Source: Nocardia abscessus (GTDB lineage Bacteria; Actinomycetota; Actinomycetes; Mycobacteriales; Mycobacteriaceae). Taken from it: a stretch of 64,000 nucleotides of DNA. The notes below the pieces were generated by a model. It ran no database searches. It was not told the origin of the DNA and saw nothing but the letters and a program-made list of their open reading frames with translations. Numbering within the stretch: position 1 is the stretch's first letter; the number at the start of each line of letters is the position of its first letter. The translations under genes and the position numbers were made by a program. The stretch lies in contig NZ_JADLQO010000003.1 of the NCBI RefSeq assembly GCF_015477775.1, positions 62,001 to 126,000 of the forward strand, given 5' to 3'. Shown here piece after piece: positions 32,877 through 41,528 of this stretch.

Positions 32877-35582
32877 GTGACAGATGACCGGTCGCAGACG
32901 GGCGAGTTGGACGTATTTTCCGCCGAACTGAAGTTCCGGCTGGATCCGTTTCAGCGCGATGCCTGTGCGGCGCTCGAAGAAGGCCACAGCGTCCTGGTCT
33001 GCGCCCCGACGGGCGCGGGAAAGACGGTCGTTGGCGAATTCGCCGTCCACCTGGCGCTGGCCGCGGGCGGCAAGTGCTTCTACACCACACCCATCAAGGC
33101 GCTGTCGAACCAGAAGTTCGCCGACCTGACCGAGCGGCACGGTCGCGAGAGCGTCGGATTGCTGACCGGCGACCAGTCGATCAATCCGGACGCGCCGGTG
33201 ATCGTGATGACCACCGAGGTGCTGCGCAACATGCTCTACGCGTCCTCGGACGCGCTGCGCGGGTTGTCCTACGTCGTGATGGACGAGGTGCACTACCTGG
33301 CCGACCGTTTCCGCGGCGCCGTGTGGGAGGAAGTCATCCTGCATCTGCCGCCGGACGTGCGGTTGGTCAGCCTGTCGGCCACCGTCAGCAACGCCGAGGA
33401 GTTCGGCGCCTGGATGGAGACCGTGCGCGGCGACACCGCGGTGGTGGTCGACGAGACCAGGCCGGTGCCGCTGTGGCAGCACGTCATGGTGGGTCGGCGG
33501 ATGTTCGACCTGTTCGACACCAAATCGACCGAGCAGAAGGTGCTCGTCGACGAAGACCTGGTGCGGTTCATCCGCCACCGGCAGGCCGCCGACCGGATGA
33601 ACAGCTGGGGCGCCTCGCGCAACGGCCGCGGCGGACCGCGCCGCGATTTCCGTCCGCTGCCGCGGCCGGAGGTGCTCGCGAAACTGGACGAAGAGGGCCT
33701 GCTGCCCGCGATCACGTTCATCTTCAGCCGGGCGGGTTGCGACGGTGCGCTCGCGCAGTGCCTGCGGTCGCGGCTGGATCTGAGCCGTCCGGAGGAGCGC
33801 GACGAGGTCGACGCGATCATCGACAAGCACACCGGCGATCTGCCGAAGTCCGATCTGGAGGTGCTCGGCTACTGGGAGTGGCGCGAGGCGCTGCACCGCG
33901 GTCTGGCCGCCCATCACGCCGGAATGCTGCCCGCGTTCCGGCACACCGTCGAGGAACTGTTCGTCAACGGGCTGGTGCGCGCCGTCTTCGCCACGGAGAC
34001 GCTGGCCCTGGGCATCAACATGCCCGCGCGCACCGTCGTGCTGGAACGGCTGGTCAAGTTCAACGGTGAGTCGCACGCCGAGCTCACGCCGGGGGAGTAC
34101 ACCCAGCTGACCGGGCGCGCCGGGCGGCGCGGCATCGACGTCGAAGGCCACGCGGTGGTGCTGTGGCAGCCCGAGGTGGACACCAGCGCGGTCGCCGGTC
34201 TGGCCTCGACCCGCACCTACCCACTGCGCAGCTCGTTCCGGCCGGGCTACAACATGTCGATCAACCTGATCGACCGGATGGGCGCCGACGAATCCCGCGC
34301 CCTGCTGGAGCGGTCGTTCGCCCAGTTCCAGGCGGACCGTTCGGTGGTCGGGCTGGTGCGCGGCATCGAACGCAACGACGCCGCGCTGCGCAAGCTGCGT
34401 GACCAGCTCGGCGGCGCGGAAGGCGGGTTCCTGGAGTACCTGTCGCTGCGGGAGCGGATCAAGCAGCGGGAGCGGCAGCTGACCCAGCAGAGCCGGGCCG
34501 ACCGCCGGGGCGCGGCGGTGGACGCGCTCGGCGCGCTGCGGCGCGGCGACGTGGTGGCGATTCCCTCCGGTCGGCGCGCCGGGCTCGCGGTGATCCTGGA
34601 GCCGGACGCGACGCCGGGCGATCCGCGGCCGCTGGTGCTCACCGAGGACAAGTGGGCCGGGCGGGTATCGGTCGCCGACTTCCCGGTGCCCGCCGAGGCG
34701 CTCGGGCACATGCGGCTGCCGCGCCGGGTGGACCACCGGACCGCGCGCACCCGCCGCGATCTGGCCTCCGCGCTGCGCAGCACCGGCATTTCGGTGCCCG
34801 GCCGGCCCCGGCGCGGCGGCAGGCAGTCCGCCGCGGCCGACGACCGGGAACTGGCCACGCTGCGCCGCACCCTGCGCGCGCATCCGGCGCACGCCCGGCC
34901 CGATCGCGAGCAACTGTCCCGGGTGGGCGAGCGATACAACCGGTTGCAGCGCGAAACGGAGGCGATGCGCCAGAAGGTTGCCGCGACCACCAACTCACTG
35001 GCGCGCACGTTCGATCGGATCCTCGGCCTGCTGGAGGAACGCGGATTCGTGCACGAGAGCGAGGTGACCCCGGAGGGACGCAGGCTGGCCCGCATCTACG
35101 CCGAAAGCGACCTGCTGGTCGCCGAATGCCTCCGCAAGGGGCTTTGGCGCGGCCTCGGCGCGGCCGAACTGGCCGGCGTGGTGTCGATCCTGGTGTACGA
35201 ATCTCGCCAGGAGGGCGGATATCTCGGCGCGAGCGGACCGACGGCGCCGATCCGGCGGGCGGTCGGCGCGACCATCGGGGTCTGGTCCGAGCTGCGGTCC
35301 GACGAAGCGCGGCACAAACTGCCGCCGACCAGGGAACCCGATCTGGGCTTCGTCGACGGTGTCTACAAATGGGCACGCGGGGACGGGTTGGCCGAGTCGT
35401 TGCTCGCCAGCGGCGACCAGGGCGCGCCGCTGTCGGCCGGTGATTTCGTGCGCTGGTGCAGACAGGTGATCGACCTGCTCGACCAGATCCACAACACCGC
35501 CGACGACCCGGAGATCGCCGCCACCGCGGCCAAGGCGGTACGGGCGATCCGGCGCGGTGTCGTGGCGGTGGACGCCGCCTGA
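32877..35582 (+). CDS. helY: HelY-type Ski2/Mtr4-like DExH RNA helicase
   Basis: 901 residues from GTG 32877. Walker A APTGAGKT (43-50), DEVH box (136-139), SATVSNAEEF (motif III) and the C-terminal helicase motifs including GLAAHHAGMLPAFRHTVEEL, FATETLALGINMPART and QLTGRAGRRGID place it in the Ski2/Mtr4/DOB1 family. A DSHCT-like C-terminal domain (about 720-900) follows. The protein probably unwinds RNA or RNA-DNA during RNA decay, in the cytoplasm. Order tatA-tatC-helY is the same as in M. tuberculosis, and the four-base gap implies co-translation with tatC. Confidence 0.93.
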   Translation: MTDDRSQTGELDVFSAELKFRLDPFQRDACAALEEGHSVLVCAPTGAGKTVVGEFAVHLALAAGGKCFYTTPIKALSNQKFADLTERHGRESVGLLTGDQSINPDAPVIVMTTEVLRNMLYASSDALRGLSYVVMDEVHYLADRFRGAVWEEVILHLPPDVRLVSLSATVSNAEEFGAWMETVRGDTAVVVDETRPVPLWQHVMVGRRMFDLFDTKSTEQKVLVDEDLVRFIRHRQAADRMNSWGASRNGRGGPRRDFRPLPRPEVLAKLDEEGLLPAITFIFSRAGCDGALAQCLRSRLDLSRPEERDEVDAIIDKHTGDLPKSDLEVLGYWEWREALHRGLAAHHAGMLPAFRHTVEELFVNGLVRAVFATETLALGINMPARTVVLERLVKFNGESHAELTPGEYTQLTGRAGRRGIDVEGHAVVLWQPEVDTSAVAGLASTRTYPLRSSFRPGYNMSINLIDRMGADESRALLERSFAQFQADRSVVGLVRGIERNDAALRKLRDQLGGAEGGFLEYLSLRERIKQRERQLTQQSRADRRGAAVDALGALRRGDVVAIPSGRRAGLAVILEPDATPGDPRPLVLTEDKWAGRVSVADFPVPAEALGHMRLPRRVDHRTARTRRDLASALRSTGISVPGRPRRGGRQSAAADDRELATLRRTLRAHPAHARPDREQLSRVGERYNRLQRETEAMRQKVAATTNSLARTFDRILGLLEERGFVHESEVTPEGRRLARIYAESDLLVAECLRKGLWRGLGAAELAGVVSILVYESRQEGGYLGASGPTAPIRRAVGATIGVWSELRSDEARHKLPPTREPDLGFVDGVYKWARGDGLAESLLASGDQGAPLSAGDFVRWCRQVIDLLDQIHNTADDPEIAATAAKAVRAIRRGVVAVDAA

Positions 35583-35742
35583 CCGGTGTCGCGACCGGCC
35601 CGGCGGCGGCAATAGCAACACGGCGGATTCGATTGTGATTTGATTTCTTTCGCGTACCGACCGTGGCGGAGTAGTCGTGTCATGCGACGAGGCCCACGCG
35701 GGGGGCTACCGTGTGTACAACGATGCGAGTGGAGGCAAGCAG

Positions 35743-36441
35743 ATGAGCGGCCCGTACGGACCGAACGACCCCGGGGAGGGACGCAACGATCCCACCCAGC
35801 AGTGGGGTGGACAGCAGGCGCCGGGCGGGGCCGGTCCCACGCAGCAGTGGGGCGGTCAGCCGCAGACCCCGGCCTCGGCCCAGCCGACCCAGCACTGGGG
35901 TGACCAGCAACCGCAGCAGCAGTGGGGCCAGCAGCAGCCGCCGCAGCAGCCGTGGGGCCAGCAACCGCAGCAGCCGCAGCAGCCGCAGTGGGGCCAGCAA
36001 CCGCAGCAGCAGTGGGGCCAGCAACCGCAGCAGGACTGGGGTCAGCAGGGCCAGCAGCCGCAGTGGGGGCAGGCGCAGCAGCCGCAGCCGCAGTGGGGCG
36101 CTCCCGGCCAGCAGCCGCCGCAACAGGGCGGTAAGGGCAAGGGCCTGATCATCGGTCTGTCCGTGCTCGGCGTCGCGGTGGTCGGCGCTATCGTCGCGCT
36201 CGTGCTCGTGCTGACCGCCACGGACCAACTGGACCAGGCCGCGGTGCAGGACGGCGTGAAGAAGGTGCTGTCGGACTCCTACGGCATCCAGGACATCAGC
36301 GATGTCTCCTGCCCGTCCGGCCAGGAGGTCAAGGTCGACGCCACCTTCGAATGCAGCGTGAAGGTCAGCGGCGAGGCCAAGAAGGTGTCCATCAAGATCA
36401 CCAAGGACGACGGCACCTACGAGGTCGGTCGCCCGAGCTAG
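35743..36441 (+). CDS. Gln/Pro/Trp-rich DUF4333 membrane protein
   Basis: 232 residues from ATG 35743, backed by GGAGG seven bases upstream. Residues 1-128 are low-complexity tandem units of the type QQWGQQPQ, followed by a basic patch and a membrane helix (LIIGLSVLGVAVVGAIVALV). The outside domain is a DUF4333 module with two Cys (DVSCPSGQ and TFECSV), probably disulfide-bonded. The cytoplasmic tail would be disordered, like other actinobacterial Pro/Gln-rich signalling or wall-associated proteins. Its place next to helY equals M. tuberculosis Rv2091c. Function unknown. Confidence 0.85.
   Translation: MSGPYGPNDPGEGRNDPTQQWGGQQAPGGAGPTQQWGGQPQTPASAQPTQHWGDQQPQQQWGQQQPPQQPWGQQPQQPQQPQWGQQPQQQWGQQPQQDWGQQGQQPQWGQAQQPQPQWGAPGQQPPQQGGKGKGLIIGLSVLGVAVVGAIVALVLVLTATDQLDQAAVQDGVKKVLSDSYGIQDISDVSCPSGQEVKVDATFECSVKVSGEAKKVSIKITKDDGTYEVGRPS
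35880..36120 (+). repeat. Imperfect tandem repeats coding for QQWGQQPQ units
   Basis: Within the DUF4333 gene, variants of CAGTGGGGCCAGCAACCGCAG recur about eight times with 21-36-base spacing. They are in frame throughout, so they vary the length of a disordered tail rather than break the gene. Confidence 0.75.
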
Positions 36442-36461
36442 GTTGCTGTGTTGGTTTTTTC

Positions 36462-36601
36462 CAGCGCCTGCGGCGCTGGGTGTTCGCGGCTCCTTGATGG
36501 CTCGCGTCCGAGCGACCGCCGCTGGCGACTGCGTCGCGGACGCGGCGGCCACTCGGCCGCGAGCCGGGCCGCGAACGGCGCATGCTAGGTCTCGCTTCGC
36601 T
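36462..36601 (+). repeat. 140-bp palindromic intergenic repeat, copy 3
   Basis: Lies between the convergent DUF4333 and exonuclease genes, preceded by a run of six T. It matches the reverse complement of 24356-24495 at about 123 of 140 positions. Both contain a 7-bp hairpin at the start and one long stem. Where one copy has a T-A pair in the stem (GGCTCGTG/CACGAGCC), this copy has C-G (GGCTCGCG/CGCGAGCC), a compensatory change. Confidence 0.8.
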
Positions 36602-36650
36602 GCTGAATCGGCTTCTGGCGATGCGAGCGGTGGGCCTGGGGGTTCTCGCG

Positions 36651-37616
36651 TCAGGCGGTGCGTGCGGCGAGTGCCGTGATCAAGCGCGTGACCGGGCTCT
36701 CGGCGTTGTAGGCGGTGGCGAGGGCGCGCAGCCGGTCCGCGTCGGCCGGCTCGGTGGGGAGGACGTCGCTGCGCGACAGGGTCACCTCGGCGTCACAGAC
36801 CACCCGGACGACCGGTGCGGCGGCCTTCAAGTAGTCCTCGGCGGCGCGCAGCCGGGCGCGCACGCTCTGCGCCAGGTCGGCGTCGGGATCATCGACGGCC
36901 GCGACCAGGGCGTCCAGCGAGCCGAAGCGGGAGATCAGCGTGGAGGCGGATTTCTCGCCGATGCCCGCCACCCCGGGCAGGCCGTCGGAGGCGTCACCAC
37001 GCAGCGTGGCCATGTCGGCGTATGCCGGGCCCGCGTTGCGCAGCGGCACACCGTACTTCGCCGAGACCTCGGCCGGGCCGAACAGTTCTGCCTTGGCCAG
37101 GCCCCGCCCGGCATACAGCACCCGCACCCGGGGTGTGGGCTCGTCCCGGACGAGCTGCAACAAGTCGCGGTCTCCGCTGACCACGACGACCTCGTCGGTG
37201 CGCTCGCGGGTCGCCAGGGTGCCCAATACGTCGTCGGCCTCCAGCCCGTCCGCGCCGCCGGTCGCGATGCCCGCCGCGGCGAGCACCTCCAGGATCATCT
37301 CGACCTGGGGGGTCAGTGTGTCGGGAACACTTTCGGCGCCGGGAGCGGCCTCCGCCGACGTATCCAACCGGTGGGCCTTGTAGGACGGCACCAGATCGAC
37401 GCGATAGGCCGGGCGCCAATCCAGATCCAGGCACACCACCAGCCTGCTCGGCGCGAATTTGGTGATCAGCGACGCGACCATGTCGGTGAAACCACGCAGC
37501 GCGTTCACCGAGCGGCCGTCGGGCGCGGTGATCTTGTCGGGGATGGCGTGGAAGGCACGGAACCACAGACTGGCTCCGTCCAACAGCAACAGGGGCCCAC
37601 CGGCAACAGAGGTCAC
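36651..37616 (-). CDS. 5'-3' exonuclease (PolA N-domain-like flap nuclease)
   Basis: 321 residues from GTG 37616. This is a free-standing version of the N-terminal domain of DNA polymerase [20 protein letters not shown] supplies the first metal Asp, [20 protein letters not shown] is the arch region, [15 protein letters not shown] and [13 protein letters not shown] hold metal-binding acidic residues, and [20 protein letters not shown] is the helix-hairpin-helix. Expected to remove RNA primers or flaps in replication and repair. It corresponds to Rv2090 in location. Converges on the DUF4333 gene with the repeat in between. Confidence 0.9.
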   Translation of the reverse strand: MTSVAGGPLLLLDGASLWFRAFHAIPDKITAPDGRSVNALRGFTDMVASLITKFAPSRLVVCLDLDWRPAYRVDLVPSYKAHRLDTSAEAAPGAESVPDTLTPQVEMILEVLAAAGIATGGADGLEADDVLGTLATRERTDEVVVVSGDRDLLQLVRDEPTPRVRVLYAGRGLAKAELFGPAEVSAKYGVPLRNAGPAYADMATLRGDASDGLPGVAGIGEKSASTLISRFGSLDALVAAVDDPDADLAQSVRARLRAAEDYLKAAAPVVRVVCDAEVTLSRSDVLPTEPADADRLRALATAYNAESPVTRLITALAARTA

Positions 37617-37700
37617 GCGCTGAGGCTACTCGCTCGCACCGACACCGCCGCGGCGAAGTTCGGCGTTCATCGGTCGCGCGTGCCGGGTAACGTCGGACGA

Positions 37701-38828
37701 ATGAGCTCGCATACGGATTCCAGGTTCGCGGCGGACGTCTACGGTGCACGGCTGGAGCGTGCGGTGGAACTGATGCGAGCCGCCCACCTCGACGCGTTGC
37801 TGATCACTCCCGGGCCGGACCTGCGCTACCTGATCGGCTCGGCGGCCGAATCGTTCGAGCGGCTGACCTGCCTGGTGATCCCGGCGGACGGCGCGCCCGC
37901 GTCGGTGGTGATCCCGAAACTGGAGCTGGCGTCGCTGGATGCCTCGGCGGCGGGTGAACTGGGTCTGCAAGTGCTGGACTGGGTGGACGGCACCAACCCG
38001 TACGCGCTGGTGAAGTCGGCGCTGCACGTCGGCTCCCGGGTTGCCGTGGCCGATGTCATGCCCGCACTGCATCTGCTGCCGCTGGCCGAATCGTTCACCG
38101 GTCTGCCGGTGTCCGCCACCCCCGTCCTGCGCGAGCTGCGCATGATCAAGGACGCCGCCGAAGTGGACGCGCTGCGCCGGGCGGGCGCCGCGATCGACCG
38201 GGTGCACGCGCGGATGAGCGAGTTCTTGCGGGTGGGGCGCACCGAGGCGGAGGTCGGGCGCGACATCGAGGCCGCGATCGTGGCGGAGGGGCACACCGAG
38301 GCGGCGTTCGTCATCGTCGGCAGCGGTCCGCACGGCGCCGACCCGCATCACGGGGTGTCCGAGCGCCGTCTCGAGGCCGGTGACGTGGTGGTCGTCGACA
38401 TCGGCGGACCCGTCGAACCCGGGTACTACTCCGACTCCACCCGCACCTACGTCCTGGGCGAGCCCGCCCCCGAGGTGGCCGCCCGATACGCCGAACTGGA
38501 GAGCGCGCAGGCGGCGGCGGTGGCGGCCGTCCGCCCGGGCGTCACCGCGGCCGCGGTCGACGCCGCGGCGCGAAACCCGCTGACGGAAGCGGGTTTCGGG
38601 CACGCGTTCGTGCACCGCACCGGCCACGGGATCGGGCTGTCGGTGCACGAGGAGCCCTACATCGTCGCGGGCAACGACCTCGTCCTGCAGCCCGGTATGG
38701 CCTTCAGCGTCGAACCGGGCATCTACTTCCGCGGCGAGTGGGGCGCGCGCATCGAGGACATCGTGGTCGTCACCGACGACGGCGGCGAGTCCCTGAACAA
38801 GCGGCCGCACGGTCTCGCGGGCTTGTGA
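37701..38828 (+). CDS. M24 metallopeptidase (Xaa-Pro dipeptidase/aminopeptidase type)
   Basis: 375 residues from ATG 37701, divergent from the exonuclease gene. An N-terminal creatinase-like domain (about 1-135) is followed by the pita-bread M24 domain. The metal ligands are visible: VVVDIGGPVEPGYYSDSTRT (two Asp), GFGHAFVHRTGHGIGLSVHE (His, with the H-x-x-GHGIG motif), FSVEPGIYF (Glu) and WGARIEDIVVV (Glu). It cleaves N-terminal residues before proline in the cytoplasm. Position matches M. tuberculosis pepE (Rv2089c), but exact specificity is not shown, so no symbol is assigned. Confidence 0.9.
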   Translation: MSSHTDSRFAADVYGARLERAVELMRAAHLDALLITPGPDLRYLIGSAAESFERLTCLVIPADGAPASVVIPKLELASLDASAAGELGLQVLDWVDGTNPYALVKSALHVGSRVAVADVMPALHLLPLAESFTGLPVSATPVLRELRMIKDAAEVDALRRAGAAIDRVHARMSEFLRVGRTEAEVGRDIEAAIVAEGHTEAAFVIVGSGPHGADPHHGVSERRLEAGDVVVVDIGGPVEPGYYSDSTRTYVLGEPAPEVAARYAELESAQAAAVAAVRPGVTAAAVDAAARNPLTEAGFGHAFVHRTGHGIGLSVHEEPYIVAGNDLVLQPGMAFSVEPGIYFRGEWGARIEDIVVVTDDGGESLNKRPHGLAGL

Positions 38829-38873
38829 TCGACGGTTGACGACCGGCAACGCCACGGCGGGGCGGCGGGGACC

Positions 38874-39317
38874 CTACGCGCCGGCGCCGTTCCCGCGGGT
38901 TTCGCCGTCCGCGGCCGGTGCGACGAGCGTGCTGCTGGACAGGACGCGCCGGACCTGGATGGCGATCACCACACGCGTCGGGTTCTCCCGCGGCACGCGG
39001 TAACGACCGGCGTACCGCTCGACCGCCTCGGCTACCTCGTCCGGAGCGTCGAGGACGGTCGCCGGGCCCTCCAAGGTGATCCACCGGATCCCGTCGACCT
39101 GACTGACCGCCGCGTAGCCGGAGCGGCGCACATTGCGTACCTTCACCGACCCGTCGTTGGTGATCACGCGCGCGATCCCGGCTTCCCGGTCCCAGGTGAA
39201 CCCCACCGCCACCACGTGCGGCGTTCCGTCCGCCCGCAACGTCGTCAGCGTGGCGAGGTGCCGTTCGGCGACGAACTCGAGGGCGGCGGGCGACAACTCA
39301 GCAGCACTCGTCGGCAT
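38874..39317 (-). CDS. F420-dependent biliverdin reductase-like protein (PNPOx-fold)
   Basis: 147 residues from ATG 39317; the long upstream frame is a shadow of the SDR gene. The split-barrel pattern LSPAALEFVAERHLATLTTL, RADGTPHVVAVGFTWD, RRSGYAAVSQVDGIRWITLE and ENPTRVVIAIQVRRVLSS closely follows M. tuberculosis Rv2074 as recalled, an F420H2-dependent biliverdin reductase. The neighbourhood (SDR, cobL) is the same as for Rv2074-Rv2073c-Rv2072c. Cytosolic; reduces biliverdin or a related tetrapyrrole. The physiological source of biliverdin in this organism is not evident. Confidence 0.85.
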   Translation of the reverse strand: MPTSAAELSPAALEFVAERHLATLTTLRADGTPHVVAVGFTWDREAGIARVITNDGSVKVRNVRRSGYAAVSQVDGIRWITLEGPATVLDAPDEVAEAVERYAGRYRVPRENPTRVVIAIQVRRVLSSSTLVAPAADGETRGNGAGA

Positions 39318-39432
39318 CTTCCGACCGTAGCCTCCGGCCCCGCTGCACGTTTCACCAGCCCGACCGCGACAAGCACCCGCGTGCGGGTGAGTGATGACGG
39401 GCCACACCCGTGGCAATGACAGACTGAGGCGC

Positions 39433-40188
39433 ATGGAAACGCGTGGATCGGCCGACGGGACCGTACTGCTGCTGGGCGGGCGCAGCGAGATCGGCCTCGA
39501 AGTAGCGCGGCGGCTGGCGCCCGGACGAGTGGTGGTCCTCGCGGCCCGGCGCAGCGACGAGTTGGCCGCGCAGCGTGCGCAGATCACGGACGCGGGCGCG
39601 AGCGACGTGCACACCGTCGAATTCGACGCCGACGACACCGCGAGTCATCCGGCGCTGCTGGAGAAGGTCGACGCGGAGCACGGGCCGATCGGCATCGCGG
39701 TGCTGGCCTTCGGCGTGCTCGGCGATCAGCGGCGCGCGGAGCGGGATCCAGCCCACGCGGCGGCGATCCTGCACACCGACTTCGTCGCCCAGGCCAGTGT
39801 CCTCACCACCTTGGCGAATCTGCTGCGCTCGCGCGGCGCGGGACAGATCGTGGTGTTCAGCTCGGTCGCGGGGGTGCGGGTTCGCCGCGCCAACTACGTC
39901 TACGGATCGGCCAAAGCGGGACTCGACGGCTTCGCCTCGGGTCTCGCGGACGCGTTGCACGGCAGCGGGGTTCGGTTGCTCCTGGTGCGACCCGGGTTCG
40001 TCATCGGGCGGATGACCGAGGGAATGTCGCCCGCGCCCTTCTCCAGCACGCCGGAACAGGTCGCCGATGCCGTGGTCGAAGGTCTGCGCCGCGGCGCGAG
40101 CCGAGTCTGGGTGCCACGGATCCTGCGACCGGTGTTCTTCGTGATGCGCCTGCTGCCGCAAGCGATCTGGCGTCGGATGCCCCGGTGA
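39433..40188 (+). CDS. DprE2-like short-chain dehydrogenase (Rv2073c type)
   Basis: 251 residues from ATG 39433. The NAD(P) motif is GGRSEIGLE (GxxxGxG variant), followed by LAFGVLGD, VVFSSVAGVRVRRANYVYGS with the Tyr of the YxxxK catalytic pair (YGSAKAG), and LLVRPGFVIGRMTEGM. The sequence resembles decaprenylphosphoryl-2-keto-ribose reductase (DprE2), but its position upstream of cobL equals Rv2073c, a DprE2 paralogue of undefined role. The C-terminal helix (LRPVFFVMRLLPQAIW) may touch the membrane. Its stop overlaps the cobL start (GTGA). Confidence 0.85.
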   Translation: METRGSADGTVLLLGGRSEIGLEVARRLAPGRVVVLAARRSDELAAQRAQITDAGASDVHTVEFDADDTASHPALLEKVDAEHGPIGIAVLAFGVLGDQRRAERDPAHAAAILHTDFVAQASVLTTLANLLRSRGAGQIVVFSSVAGVRVRRANYVYGSAKAGLDGFASGLADALHGSGVRLLLVRPGFVIGRMTEGMSPAPFSSTPEQVADAVVEGLRRGASRVWVPRILRPVFFVMRLLPQAIWRRMPR

Positions 40189-41450
40189 GCGCCGTGCCCG
40201 TGCCGTGGACCGGCGCGCCGATCGCGGTCGTCGGCATCGGCGCCGACGGCTGGGACGGTCTCGGGCGCGCGGCGCGAGACGCCGTCGGCGACGCCGAGAT
40301 CCTGTTCGGTTCCGCGCGCCAGCTCGCTCTCGTGCCGCCCGGTGTCGCGGCGCGGCGGGTGCGGTGGCCGTCGCCTTTGCTGCCCGCTCTGCCCGGGCTG
40401 CTCGAAGAGCACGCCTGCGCGCGGCTGTGCGTCCTGGCCAGCGGCGATCCGATGTTCTACGGGATCGGTGTCACCTTGGCCCGGCTACTCGGCGCACCCG
40501 CGCTGCGCGTGCTGCCGCAGCCGTCGTCGGCGTCGCTGGCCTGCGCCCGGCTGGGGTGGTCGCTGCCCGAGACACCGGTGGTCAGCGTGGTGGGGCGTCC
40601 GCTGGCGACGGTGCTGCCGGAACTGGCCGACCGCAGGCGGCTACTCGTGCTCAGCGCCGACGAGCACACCCCTCGGGAGCTCGCGGATTTCCTCGGTCGG
40701 CACGGTTTCGGCGGGTCCGAACTGACGGTTCTCGAGCAACTCGGCGGTCGCGCGGAACGTCACCGCGCCGGCATCGCGAAGCAGTGGGAACACCCGCCGG
40801 GCGACCCGCTGAACATCGTGGCGGTCACCTGCGCGGCCGACCCGGGATTGCCGCGTGCCACCCGCCTGCCCGGCCTGCCGGACGAATTGTTCGGCGGTGA
40901 CGGCCAGCTCACCAAACACGAGATCCGCGCGCTGACGCTGGCGGCGCTGGCCCCGGCTCCTGGCGAGCTGCTGTGGGACGTCGGCGGCGGGTCGGGCAGT
41001 ATCGCCATCGAATGGTGCCGGGCGCATCCGGGCAACCGGGCCGTCGCGTTCGAGCGGCTCGAGCGCAGGCAGCGGCAGATCGCCGACAACGCCACCGCTC
41101 TCGGCGTGCCGCACATCCTGGTGCGCGGCGAGGTGCGCGCCGAACTCGCCGCCGACGCCGGAACAGCCGCGCCCGACGCGATTTTCGTCGGCGGGGGCCT
41201 GACCCAGGATGGCCTGCTCGAGACGTGCTGGGCGCAGCTGCGTCAGGGCGGCAGGCTCGTCGCGAACGCGGTGACCGCCGAATCCGAATCGCTGCTGCTC
41301 AGCTGGTCGAGCGCCCAGGGCGGCGTTTTGCGTAAGTTCCAGATCTACCGCGGGGAACCGTTGGGCTCCTTCACCGCGTGGCGCCCCCAGCTTCCGGTCG
41401 CGCAGTGGTCGGTGGTGAAACCCGCGACGGGGTTCCCCGCTGAGGGGTGA
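40185..41450 (+). CDS. cobL: CobL, precorrin-6Y C5,15-methyltransferase (decarboxylating)
   Basis: 421 residues from GTG 40185. It is the two-domain form: an N-terminal CbiE tetrapyrrole-methylase domain (about 1-220, IAVVGIGADGWDGLGRAARD, LASGDPMFYGIGVTLARLLG) and a C-terminal CbiT domain (about 230-400) with SAM motif LLWDVGGGSGSIAIEWCRAH. It adds two methyl groups to precorrin-6B and decarboxylates ring C's acetate side chain to give precorrin-8X in aerobic cobalamin synthesis. Coupled to the SDR gene by overlap. In M. tuberculosis cobM follows; here a secreted-protein gene does. Confidence 0.95.
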   Translation: MSAVPVPWTGAPIAVVGIGADGWDGLGRAARDAVGDAEILFGSARQLALVPPGVAARRVRWPSPLLPALPGLLEEHACARLCVLASGDPMFYGIGVTLARLLGAPALRVLPQPSSASLACARLGWSLPETPVVSVVGRPLATVLPELADRRRLLVLSADEHTPRELADFLGRHGFGGSELTVLEQLGGRAERHRAGIAKQWEHPPGDPLNIVAVTCAADPGLPRATRLPGLPDELFGGDGQLTKHEIRALTLAALAPAPGELLWDVGGGSGSIAIEWCRAHPGNRAVAFERLERRQRQIADNATALGVPHILVRGEVRAELAADAGTAAPDAIFVGGGLTQDGLLETCWAQLRQGGRLVANAVTAESESLLLSWSSAQGGVLRKFQIYRGEPLGSFTAWRPQLPVAQWSVVKPATGFPAEG

Positions 41451-41528
41451 ACACGTTACCGGTCACGCGGTAGGGTCGGGGCCGAGTTCCGATCATGGTC
41501 GGAAATCCGATTCCTATTGGGGAGATAG

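Noticed and set aside
31854..34913. 1019-codon open frame on the minus strand opposite tatC and helY
   Set aside because: Arg/Gln/His-rich shadow of two well-identified genes; no ribosome site or family motif.
35880..36120. Possible CRISPR-like array
   Set aside because: Repeats are in-frame coding units without unique spacers; they belong to the DUF4333 gene.
36443..36679. Small ORF (MARVRATAA...) through the repeat copy, also seen in the other copy
   Set aside because: The shared frame is explained by the repeat itself; compensatory stem changes argue for structure rather than coding.
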